A stretch of DNA of 12,397 bases from an uncultured Clostridia bacterium. Its GTDB lineage: Bacteria > Bacillota > Clostridia > TANB77 > CAG-508. The position numbers were made by a program, and so were the translations under genes. The notes under the pieces are model-generated. The model was not told the DNA's origin and did no database searches. It saw nothing but the letters and a program-made list of their open reading frames with translations. The DNA lies in the NCBI GenBank assembly GCA_948528155.1, contig CAOSZT010000058.1, positions 1 through 12,397 of the forward strand. The letters run 5' to 3'. Shown in pieces: positions 7,383-12,397 of this stretch; within the stretch, counting starts at the first letter, position 1, and every line of letters begins with the position of its first letter.

Positions 7383-7543
7383 GAAACATTATTTGAATAT
7401 GCTAAATATTTAAGATTATATAATATATTTGATGATTGGGAATATAAAGACAAGAATTAAAATCTAAAACATCAGGGATAAAAATAATAGGTAATATGGA
7501 TGATAGATATATTTATGTAAAAGTAGTTCCTTTTGAGACATAA
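7383..7543 (+). pseudogene. Frameshifted 3' remnant of an unidentified gene
   Basis: Directly after the aldolase stop the sequence reads like protein in two frames. The first is ETLFEYAKYLRLYNIFDDW plus EYK (7383 to about 7448). After a one-base shift comes RQELKSKTSGIKIIGNMDD then RYIYVKVVPFET, ending in TAA at 7541-7543. Joined, they form a coherent ~52-residue C-terminal end with no start codon or RBS of its own. The most likely reading is the tail of a deleted gene with an additional indel. I do not recognise the family. The alternative is an untranslated aldolase 3' region that resembles coding sequence by chance. Confidence 0.4.
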
Positions 7544-7558
7544 AATTGATAAAAATTT

Positions 7559-7590
7559 AGGGTAAAAAATGTAAGATAATTTTTTACCCT
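7559..7590. terminator. Bidirectional terminator between convergent fba and smpB (copy 2 of the palindrome)
   Basis: A perfect 11-bp stem, AGGGTAAAAAA (7559-7569) with TTTTTTACCCT (7580-7590), and a 10-base loop. On the reverse strand it is followed by TAAATTTTTATC, so it should terminate smpB transcripts 32 bases after their stop. The A/T arms let it work in the forward direction too. It is nearly the same sequence as the inner palindrome at 6335-6365 in the opposite orientation. Confidence 0.7.
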
Positions 7591-7622
7591 ATAAAAATAC
7601 AAATTTATTCTACACAAAATAT

Positions 7623-8081
7623 CTAAGACATATTTTTAATAGACATGTGCTGTTTCATACGTCTTTCAGCCTCTTTTTTTGCAATATCCTCACGTTTATC
7701 ATAAAGTTTCTTACCTTTACCAACCCCAAGCTCTACCTTAACTAAACTACCTTTAAAATACATATTTAAAGGAACTAAACTACAACCTTTTTGTTTAGTC
7801 AACCCAATTAATTTATTAATCTCACGTCTATTTAGTAAAAGTTTTCTATCTCTTAAAGGGTCTTTATTAAAAATATTACCTTGCTCATAAGGACTTATAT
7901 GTAATCCAACTATAAAAACTTCGCCATTTTTAATAATAGCATAACTATCTTTCAAATTAGCTTTACCATTTCTTATAGACTTAATTTCAGTACCAGAAAG
8001 AACAATACCTGCTTCTAATTTTTCATCAATAAAATAATTATGAAAAGCAGTAGGATTTTTAGCAATTAATTTAATATCCAT
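7623..8081 (-). CDS. smpB: SsrA-binding protein SmpB (trans-translation)
   Basis: 152 residues, the normal length. SmpB binds tmRNA and brings it to ribosomes stalled on broken messages, so that the nascent peptide is tagged and the ribosome released. The sequence is recognisable from end to end: an N-terminal IAKNPTAFHNYFI, then EAGIVLSGTEIKSIRNGKANLKDSYA, GEVFIVGLHISPYEQGN, the DPLRDRKLLLNRREI core, and a basic C-terminal tail from GKGKKLYDKREDIAKKEAERR, the part that occupies the empty mRNA channel. It has its own promoter at 8113-8141, a GAGG RBS before the ATG, and ends in the shared palindromic terminator. The tmRNA gene ssrA is not in this window. Codons are strongly T-ending, unlike the neighbouring aldolase. 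Confidence 0.97.
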   Translation of the reverse strand: MDIKLIAKNPTAFHNYFIDEKLEAGIVLSGTEIKSIRNGKANLKDSYAIIKNGEVFIVGLHISPYEQGNIFNKDPLRDRKLLLNRREINKLIGLTKQKGCSLVPLNMYFKGSLVKVELGVGKGKKLYDKREDIAKKEAERRMKQHMSIKNMS

Positions 8082-8112
8082 AAAAAAACCTCACTTATTT
8101 TTTGTTTTTTAT

Positions 8113-8141
8113 AGTATAACACTAAAAAATTATAACTGCAA
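8113..8141 (-). promoter_or_regulatory. Sigma-A promoter of smpB
   Basis: On the reverse strand, TTGCAG (8141-8136) and TATACT (8118-8113) are 17 bases apart, about 32 bases upstream of the start codon. Five of six positions match consensus in the -10 and four of six in the -35. Confidence 0.7.
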
Positions 8142-8165
8142 ACAAAAAATTTAACAAAATATATA

Positions 8166-8210
8166 AAATTAGAAGTTGGAACAGTCTATAAGACAACTAA
8201 CCTCTAATTT
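8166..8210 (-). terminator. Hairpin, probable terminator of the small membrane-protein gene
   Basis: AAATTAGA (8166-8173) pairs with TCTAATTT (8203-8210). Inside, AGTTG pairs with CAACT across a four-base bulge, and a small GTC/GAC step caps the structure. On the reverse strand the stem is followed by TATATATTTTG, a moderately U-rich tail, about 60 bases after the stop at 8271. It is more GC-rich than its surroundings. A short structured RNA is an alternative reading. Confidence 0.45.
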
Positions 8211-8270
8211 CTTAATTTATATTATAAAAATAATATATTTTTAAAAGCAAAAACTATTTTAAAACCAAAA

Positions 8271-8699
8271 TTACTCATTATTATCATTATTGTTCATACG
8301 CATAGAATAATACCAAATAATAGCAATTATAGCAATAGCAGCAATACCTACAATAAGCCAAGTCCAAGCAGTAGAACTCATACCCATAACATTATTATCA
8401 GTAGAAGTTCTTGTAGCAGAATATCTACCATTGTTATCATTAGTTAAACCCATTGAACCATTATTATTTCTTCTATTTTCATCACCATTCATTGTATTTT
8501 CAAAAGAACCTGTTGCATCTTTTGAAGCATTAGAAATATCTCTTGCACCATTTTCCACTTTATCTTCTACACCACCAACGAAATTCCTAACATCATTTGC
8601 AGCTTTTCCTAAACCATCTTCATTGTTAGCTAAACAAAATGTAAAAGAGAATATAACACATACTGCTAAAACTAAAGAAACAAAAATTTTTTTATTCAT
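8271..8699 (-). CDS. Small secreted/membrane protein, signal peptide + amphipathic region + C-terminal TM
   Basis: 142 residues of unknown function. Residues 1-24 are a signal peptide (cut near CLA-NN). Residues 27-70 form a charged, Ala/Asp/Asn-rich, probably helical stretch (KAANDVRNFVGGVEDKVENG) resembling LEA- or apolipoprotein-like amphipathic helices. Residues 70-108 are Asn/Gly/Ser/Thr-rich and likely disordered. Residues 111-131 are a membrane helix with Trp residues near its start, followed by a short RMNNNDNNE tail. The start is supported by AAGGAGG eight bases upstream on the reverse strand. The complementary strand has an open frame at 8431-8724, but it lacks an RBS. The layout (signal, disordered ectodomain, C-terminal helix) repeats in the next gene (8836-9237), suggesting related roles at the cell surface. 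No enzyme motif is visible. Confidence 0.75.
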   Translation of the reverse strand: MNKKIFVSLVLAVCVIFSFTFCLANNEDGLGKAANDVRNFVGGVEDKVENGARDISNASKDATGSFENTMNGDENRRNNNGSMGLTNDNNGRYSATRTSTDNNVMGMSSTAWTWLIVGIAAIAIIAIIWYYSMRMNNNDNNE

Positions 8700-8788
8700 G
8701 ACAATTATCCTCCTTAAAAAATAATCTATTAATATTATTTAAAATTTTGGACAAAATATACATACAAAAAATGAGTAAAAAATATAAA

Positions 8789-8831
8789 AAAGACTAAAAT
8801 TTTCATATTTTTTTTGAAAATTTTAATCTTT
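8789..8831 (-). terminator. Intrinsic terminator of the acidic surface-protein gene
   Basis: A long stem of 8789-8805 with 8815-8831 (core TAAAATTTTCA with its complement, one internal C-A mismatch) and a nine-base T-rich loop. On the reverse strand it begins five bases after the stop at 8836 and is followed by TTTTTATATTTTTT, a good U-tract. Confidence 0.7.
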
Positions 8832-8835
8832 AAAT

Positions 8836-9237
8836 TTATTTCATTTTTATTAATATAGCTATTGCTAATAATATTAAAATAATTCCAATTACTATTAAAA
8901 ATATACTTAAAACATTTGCTAATCCTAAATTTGATTCTGGAAGATTACCTGATTTTACTGTAGCTCCAGGAGTATCTAATGTAGAAGTACCAACATTATT
9001 AGAAGTATAATCTGTTGTTTCATTTTCATCATCTTCATCATCATAAGTATTATTAGATGTTATATTACTTCTTGAATTTGTAGTATTACTTGAGCTATTT
9101 CCTGTAACATTTGATGTATTATAATTATTGTCCTCATCATCTTCAGATAAATTTAAGTCAACAGCATTTACAAAGTTCATATTAATTAATATTAATGTTA
9201 TTAAAATTATAAATACAGCTTTTATAAATTTTGTCAT
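8836..9237 (-). CDS. Small surface protein with acidic Asn/Ser/Thr-rich ectodomain and C-terminal TM
   Basis: 133 residues of unknown function. Residues 1-25 are a signal peptide (cut near VNA-VD). Residues 29-98 are low-complexity: acidic clusters (SEDDEDNN, YDDEDDENE) between runs of Asn, Ser and Thr, a composition typical of disordered, perhaps glycosylated or cation-binding, wall-spanning linkers. Residues 106-130 are a long hydrophobic helix ending in KMK. LPESNLG sits just before the helix and resembles, but does not match, a sortase motif. GGAGG lies a few bases before the ATG and a promoter is at 9270-9297. It shares layout and orientation with the gene at 8271-8699, but each has its own terminator, so they are separate units. 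Confidence 0.72.
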   Translation of the reverse strand: MTKFIKAVFIILITLILINMNFVNAVDLNLSEDDEDNNYNTSNVTGNSSSNTTNSRSNITSNNTYDDEDDENETTDYTSNNVGTSTLDTPGATVKSGNLPESNLGLANVLSIFLIVIGIILILLAIAILIKMK

Positions 9238-9269
9238 TTTTTACCTCCATTTTTCTTTTGATTTATAAA

Positions 9270-9297
9270 ATTATAATATCATAAAAATTGTTATCAG
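9270..9297 (-). promoter_or_regulatory. Promoter of the acidic surface-protein gene
   Basis: On the reverse strand, a perfect -10 TATAAT (9275-9270) lies 16 bases after CTGATA (9297-9292), which matches four of six -35 positions. It is 33 bases upstream of the start codon. Confidence 0.6.
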
Positions 9298-9361
9298 TCT
9301 AGTGGGTTTTTAAAATAATTTAGAAAATAGTTACTGGATAATGGTTTGCAAAAAGTGAAGA

Positions 9362-9509
9362 AGTCCAAAATGTTTAAATATAAATGGCTCATTCCTTTAA
9401 AATAAAGGAATGCCACGGACATTTTCCAAAAATTTCGCTAAAAAGTTCTAAAATTATTTCAGTCACACATTAACATCTAAAAATCATTTATATTTAAACA
9501 TTTTGGACT
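9362..9509. repeat. 148-bp element with perfect 25-bp terminal inverted repeats (MITE-like or structured RNA)
   Basis: The ends 9362-9386 (starting AGTCCAAAATGTTTAAAT) and 9485-9509 are exact reverse complements over 25 bases. Just inside the left arm lies a second perfect hairpin: CATTCCTTTA (9390-9399) with TAAAGGAATG (9403-9412) and a loop of three A, extended by GG/CC. The rest of the interior has no coding potential. The element fills the space between divergent genes (surface protein and thyX). No clear target-site duplication is visible at the edges. It may be a miniature inverted-repeat transposon, an intergenic palindromic unit, or a structured non-coding RNA. Confidence 0.65.
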
Positions 9510-9588
9510 ACTAAGCAATAAAAAAGTATTAGATAGTAGCAAAAATTTTAATAATTATCAAAAATTAGTAGAAAATCATTAGACTGTA

Positions 9589-9597
9589 TGATATAAT
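9589..9597 (+). promoter_or_regulatory. Extended -10 promoter of thyX
   Basis: TGATATAAT gives a perfect TATAAT (9592-9597) preceded by the TGn extension. The -35 candidate at 9569-9574 (TAGAAA) is poor, as is common for extended -10 promoters. It lies just outside the 148-bp element and 33 bases before the start codon. Confidence 0.65.
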
Positions 9598-9630
9598 TTT
9601 AAAGAAATAGGAGAAGGAGGAAGAATTTTA

Positions 9631-10299
9631 ATGAGAATTGTAGAACCATATATAGTAGTTGAAAAATTTGATGGAAAAAAGATTATGAAAAATATAGAAA
9701 GAGCATGTAGGACTTGTTATCGTTCAGAAGGAAAGATTACTGATGATAGTTATAAAAATTTAATAAGTAATTGTATTACAAGAGGTCATGAATCAGTATT
9801 AGAACATGAAAAAGTAACTGTTAGAATTTATAGTGATATTGGCTCATATAAAGATTTAACAAGACATAGATTTGCGAGTTTTTCAGTAGAGTCAACTAGA
9901 TATTGCAGTTATGATAAAGATAAATATGGAAATGAAATTTCAGTTATAAATCCAGTATATATTAAGGATATAGAAATGTATAAAATTTGGAAAGAGACTA
10001 TAGAGAAAATGGAAAGTGGTTATATGAAAATGAAAGAACTAGGTGCAACAACTGATATGTGTAGAAATTTATTGCCACATTCTACAGCTGCAGAATATAC
10101 AATGACAGCAAATATTAGAGAGTGGAAGCATATTTTTAATTTAAGAGCTAATAATCATGTTCATCCAGCAGTTAGGCAAGTTATGATTCCATTATTGAAA
10201 TATTTTAAAGAACAAATGCCAGAAATATTTGAAGAAATACCATATGATGAAGAATTTGACCCTAATTATTATGCTAAATTGATAGTAGAAGAAATTTAA
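9631..10299 (+). CDS. thyX: FAD-dependent thymidylate synthase ThyX
   Basis: 222 residues. The flavin enzyme converts dUMP to dTMP using methylene-tetrahydrofolate and NAD(P)H, and releases tetrahydrofolate rather than dihydrofolate. The defining ThyX motif RHRx7S is present as RHRFASFSVESTRY (RHR 78-80, Ser88). Other family landmarks are GHESVLEHE (52-60), RNLLPHSTAAEYTMTAN (145-161), and NLRANNHVHPAVRQV (170-184). Length is normal. AAGGAGG at 9614-9620 and an extended -10 promoter support the ATG. The dihydrofolate reductase gene follows after 57 bases with its own RBS, probably in the same transcript. No thyA-type synthase is seen in the window. Confidence 0.97.
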   Translation: MRIVEPYIVVEKFDGKKIMKNIERACRTCYRSEGKITDDSYKNLISNCITRGHESVLEHEKVTVRIYSDIGSYKDLTRHRFASFSVESTRYCSYDKDKYGNEISVINPVYIKDIEMYKIWKETIEKMESGYMKMKELGATTDMCRNLLPHSTAAEYTMTANIREWKHIFNLRANNHVHPAVRQVMIPLLKYFKEQMPEIFEEIPYDEEFDPNYYAKLIVEEI

Positions 10300-10356
10300 T
10301 ATAATAAATTAGATATAGAACAATTTATATAAATATCAAAATAAGGAGAAAGTGAA

Positions 10357-10845
10357 ATGTTAAGTATAATAGTATCAAAAGCAAAAAATAATATAATAGG
10401 AAAAGATAATGAGATGTTATGGAGAATACCAGATGATCTAAAAAAATTTAAAGAAAAAACAATAGGTCATACAATAATAATGGGAAGAAAGACTTTTGAG
10501 TCTTTAGGAGGAATTTTACCAGATAGAAAACACATTATATTAAGTAGAAATCCAGATTTTAACATAGATTCAGATTATGTTAAAGTTATACATTCCCTTT
10601 TAGAATTACAAGATTATATGAATGATGAAGAAGAACATTTTGTAATAGGTGGAGCTATTATTTATAATTTATTGATGCCATATTGTAAAAAAATGTATGT
10701 TACTCAATTAGATAAAGATTTTGAAGGTAATAGCTTATTTCCTAAAATTAATGATAAAGAATGGAAAGAAATTTCTAGAGAAAAAGGTCCACATGATGGT
10801 GTTAATAATTTTGAATATGAATATATAACTTATATAAAAAATTAA
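10357..10845 (+). CDS. folA: Dihydrofolate reductase
   Basis: 162 residues, the usual bacterial length. Reduces dihydrofolate to tetrahydrofolate with NADPH. Landmarks: the N-terminal strand LSIIVSKAKNNIIGKDNEMLW, where most homologues have A-x-N-x-V/I-I-G; the active-site acid in RIPDDLKKFK (Asp26/Asp27); the NADPH-binding IIMGRKTFESLG (40-51); and the FVIGGAIIYNLLMPY loop with the Gly-Gly pair. RBS AAGGAG lies before the ATG. It sits between thyX and the radical SAM gene. Pairing with ThyX is unusual in principle, because ThyX does not produce dihydrofolate; here it would serve folate salvage or de novo synthesis. Codons are A-ending at the start and more T-ending at the end. Confidence 0.95.
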   Translation: MLSIIVSKAKNNIIGKDNEMLWRIPDDLKKFKEKTIGHTIIMGRKTFESLGGILPDRKHIILSRNPDFNIDSDYVKVIHSLLELQDYMNDEEEHFVIGGAIIYNLLMPYCKKMYVTQLDKDFEGNSLFPKINDKEWKEISREKGPHDGVNNFEYEYITYIKN

Positions 10846-10851
10846 TAAAGT

Positions 10852-10932
10852 AATAGCTTTTGGTTAAACTATAAAAAATACAAATTATTATTTGTAGAAA
10901 AGGAGAAAATTATGTTTAAGCCAAAAGCTATT
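10852..10932 (+). promoter_or_regulatory. Long hairpin covering the start codon of the radical SAM gene
   Basis: AATAGCTTTTGG plus TTAAAC (10852-10869) pairs with GTTTAA plus CCAAAAGCTATT (10914-10932): 18 base pairs with one bulged G at 10920. The right arm starts with the G of the ATG and covers the first six codons. Within the 44-base loop, a second perfect hairpin (TACAAAT/ATTTGTA, 10879-10896) leaves the AAAGGAG ribosome site single-stranded. The arrangement suggests translation control of the downstream gene or coupling with folA. The pairing is seen; the function is inference. Confidence 0.5.
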
Positions 10933-11910
10933 TATTTTGAAAAAGATATTGATAAATATGAATTAGGAAAAAATTTGTTAGAAAAATATAAAGATGTTCC
11001 AAAATTTGAAATTGAAAATCATAATAATATAGAAGAAATGAGAAAAAAACAGAATAGTGAATTTATAGATATGAAAAGAAATTTAATTATTGGAACAAGA
11101 AAAACACATAAATTTGTAGAAAACCATAAAACATCAGATTATTTAGTACCATATACATCATCAGGTTGTACTGCTTCTTGTATGTATTGTTATTTAGTTT
11201 GTAATTATAATAAATGTGCATATTTAAGGCTATTTGTAAATAGAGACGAAATGTTAAATAAAATAATAAAGGTTGCTAATAAATCTGAAAAAGATTTGAC
11301 ATTTGAAATTGGTAGTAATAGTGATTTAATTTTAGAAAATACAATTACTGGTAATTTACCTTGGACTATAGAAAATTTTAAAAATTCACCAAAAGGGCAT
11401 CTAACTTTTCCAACAAAATTTGATATGGTAGATGATATATTAAATGTGGATCATCAAGGTAAAATAACAATTAGAATGAGTGTTAATCCAGAGCAAATTA
11501 TAAATAAAGTGGAATTTGGAACTTCAAGGTTAATGGGAAGGATTAAGGCTATAAATAAACTTAAAGAAGCTGGATATAAAATAGGAATTTTAATAGCTCC
11601 TGTTATAATGGTTGAAAATTGGAAAGATTTATATTCAAATTTAATAAAAGTATTGGCAGAAAATTTAACAGAAAAAGTGAAAAAAGATGTTTTTTTTGAG
11701 ATTATTTTTATGACTTATAGTTTTGTCCATACAAAGATAAATGAAGAGGCTTTTCCTAATGCAATAAATTTATATGATAAAGAGTTAATGACAGGTAGAG
11801 GAAAAGGAAAGTATATGTATAAAAATCATTATAGAGAAGATGGAGCATTTTTTTTTAGAGAGATTATGAAAATGTATTTTCCTAATAATGAAATTATGTA
11901 TATTGTATAG
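10912..11910 (+). CDS. Radical SAM protein of the spore photoproduct lyase family, lacking the H-donor cysteine
   Basis: 332 residues, close to SPL length (about 340). Radical SAM enzymes use a 4Fe-4S cluster and S-adenosylmethionine to make a 5'-deoxyadenosyl radical; true SPL repairs the UV lesion of spore DNA. The SPL-type cluster motif CTASCMYCYL is intact (Cys86, 90, 93). SPL-like segments follow: YLRLFVNRDEM, FPTKFDMVDDIL, GKITIRMSVNPEQIINKVEFGTS, AGYKIGILIAPV and GKGKYMY. In Bacillus-type SPL, FEA(A/S)CTSD carries the H-atom donor cysteine; here the matching stretch is FEIGSNSD (131-138) with Ser135 in its place. Extra cysteines occur at 97 and 102. The protein may therefore be a divergent SPL or an SPL-like enzyme with another substrate. 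RBS AAAGGAG is clear, and the start lies in a hairpin. A terminator follows at 11933. Confidence 0.85.
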   Translation: MFKPKAIYFEKDIDKYELGKNLLEKYKDVPKFEIENHNNIEEMRKKQNSEFIDMKRNLIIGTRKTHKFVENHKTSDYLVPYTSSGCTASCMYCYLVCNYNKCAYLRLFVNRDEMLNKIIKVANKSEKDLTFEIGSNSDLILENTITGNLPWTIENFKNSPKGHLTFPTKFDMVDDILNVDHQGKITIRMSVNPEQIINKVEFGTSRLMGRIKAINKLKEAGYKIGILIAPVIMVENWKDLYSNLIKVLAENLTEKVKKDVFFEIIFMTYSFVHTKINEEAFPNAINLYDKELMTGRGKGKYMYKNHYREDGAFFFREIMKMYFPNNEIMYIV

Positions 11911-11932
11911 AGTTTTTGTTATAATTTTATGT

Positions 11933-11966
11933 AAAAAAGTATCTATTGAAAATAGGCACTTTTTTT
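11933..11966 (+). terminator. Intrinsic terminator closing the thyX-folA-radical SAM block
   Basis: AAAAAAGT and CTATT pair with AATAG and ACTTTTTT across an A-C mismatch and a T-G wobble, with a three-base loop. Seven T follow at 11960-11966. It begins 22 bases after the stop. The A-run on the left side would allow it to work on the reverse strand as well. Confidence 0.8.
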
Positions 11967-12236
11967 GTATAGTTAATTATGAAAATATATAATTGTTGTT
12001 ATATACAAGCTTTTTGATTACCCAACTATAAAAAAGTATTATCAAGTAATTAAAAATGGATATAATTTTACATTTATGGTAATTGTAAATTTCTGTAATA
12101 TAACTAAATTTCCAGATAAAATTAGTAAAATATTGACAATGAATGATAATAAATATAAAATAACGATAAAAAGACAAAAATGTTGTAAGAATAAAATAGT
12201 AAGAAATGCAGAAAATAAACAAAAGAGGAGAATGAG
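11967..12236 (+). other. 270-bp leader before the prepilin-like gene
   Basis: This holds the promoter at 12133-12161 and the RBS GAGGAG at 12225-12230. A frame stays open from 11983 to a TGA at 12238-12240 (85 codons), overlapping the next ATG as ATGA. It has no RBS, its first ATG is at 12076, and the promoter lies inside it, so I do not call it a gene. An open frame on the reverse strand (11977-12222) is the mirror of this AT-rich stretch. Confidence 0.5.
12133..12161 (+). promoter_or_regulatory. Sigma-A promoter of the prepilin-like gene
   Basis: Consensus -35 TTGACA (12133-12138) and -10 TAAAAT (12156-12161) with a 17-base spacer: the same two hexamers and spacing as the aldolase promoter. 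It lies about 75 bases upstream of the ATG. Confidence 0.65.
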
Positions 12237-12397
12237 ATGATAATTAAGTGTAAAAGTAAAGAAAAAATTAAAGGAATAACATTAATAGCTCTAGTTATAA
12301 CAATAATAATATTATTAATATTATCAGGAATAACAATAGTAAGTATAACTGGAGAAAATGGATTAATAGGAAAAGCGAAATGGACAAAGTTTGTAAC
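12237..12397 (+). CDS. Type IV prepilin-like (pseudopilin) protein, cut by the window edge
   Basis: The first 53 codons only. The start MIIKCKSKEKIKG is a basic leader peptide; the predicted prepilin-peptidase site is after Gly13. The mature end ITLIALVITIIILLILSGI is the hydrophobic assembly helix of type IV pilins and type II secretion pseudopilins. VSITGENGLIGKAK follows, a phrase typical of clostridial prepilin-like proteins. Position +5 of the mature chain is Ala18 rather than the Glu of classical pilins, a substitution often seen in clostridial members of this group. RBS GAGGAG lies six bases upstream. The C-terminal part and any pilus-assembly neighbours are beyond the window. Confidence 0.8.
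   Translation, partial: MIIKCKSKEKIKGITLIALVITIIILLILSGITIVSITGENGLIGKAKWTKFV

Noticed and set aside
7544..8270. tmRNA (ssrA) near smpB
   Set aside because: ssrA often sits beside smpB, but no alanine-tRNA-like ends or tag reading frame were visible in the intervals on either side.
8431..8724. 97-codon forward open frame opposite the small membrane protein
   Set aside because: It has no ribosome binding site and an odd composition, and the reverse-strand frame has a strong RBS, a signal peptide and a membrane helix.
9132..9237. Start region of the acidic surface protein as part of a sortase substrate
   Set aside because: The protein's LPESNLG before the C-terminal helix resembles a sorting signal but lacks Thr-Gly at the key positions, and only Lys-Met-Lys follows the helix. 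I treat it as a membrane anchor.

Overview
This window is very AT-rich. It has strong AGGAGG-type ribosome binding sites, short intergenic spaces, a prepilin-like signal and a spore-photoproduct-lyase-family protein. This points to a low-GC Bacillota, most likely an uncultured gut-type member of the Clostridia. That placement is inference from composition and protein style only; no taxonomic marker was compared.

Left edge (1-760): a decayed region read leftward. It holds the 3'-truncated start of a winged-helix protein of the kind carried by phages and integrative elements, a 22-codon orphan 3' end overlapping it, and a peroxiredoxin remnant. The remnant has a good promoter and RBS but is broken by one extra base next to its active-site motif.

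Main block (934-6270, rightward): a compact surface-assembly locus. It contains a cohesin-like protein with an LPKTG sorting signal, a sortase, a cell-wall glucosaminidase-like enzyme (SH3 + two Ig-like domains + dockerin), and a second cohesin-like protein with two cadherin-like sandwiches and a C-terminal membrane anchor. The sortase can fix the first cohesin protein to peptidoglycan. The dockerin enzyme can, in principle, plug into either cohesin protein. This looks like a cellulosome-style plug-and-socket used for cell-wall hydrolysis rather than plant polysaccharide, and it is the most interesting system here.

Middle (6271-9300): class II fructose-bisphosphate aldolase with a near-consensus promoter, flanked on both sides by copies of one ~31-bp palindrome; a frameshifted 3' gene remnant behind it; then, leftward, smpB and two small secreted or membrane-anchored proteins of unknown function with low-complexity ectodomains.

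Right (9300-12397): a 148-bp element bounded by perfect 25-bp inverted repeats; then thyX and a dihydrofolate reductase gene (dTMP/folate pair), followed by a spore-photoproduct-lyase-family radical SAM protein. That protein has the 4Fe-4S cluster cysteines but a serine where the H-donor cysteine of true SPL should be, and its start codon lies in a long hairpin. A terminator closes this block. The window ends in the first 53 codons of a type IV prepilin-like protein. No tRNA, rRNA, CRISPR array or recognisable riboswitch was seen.
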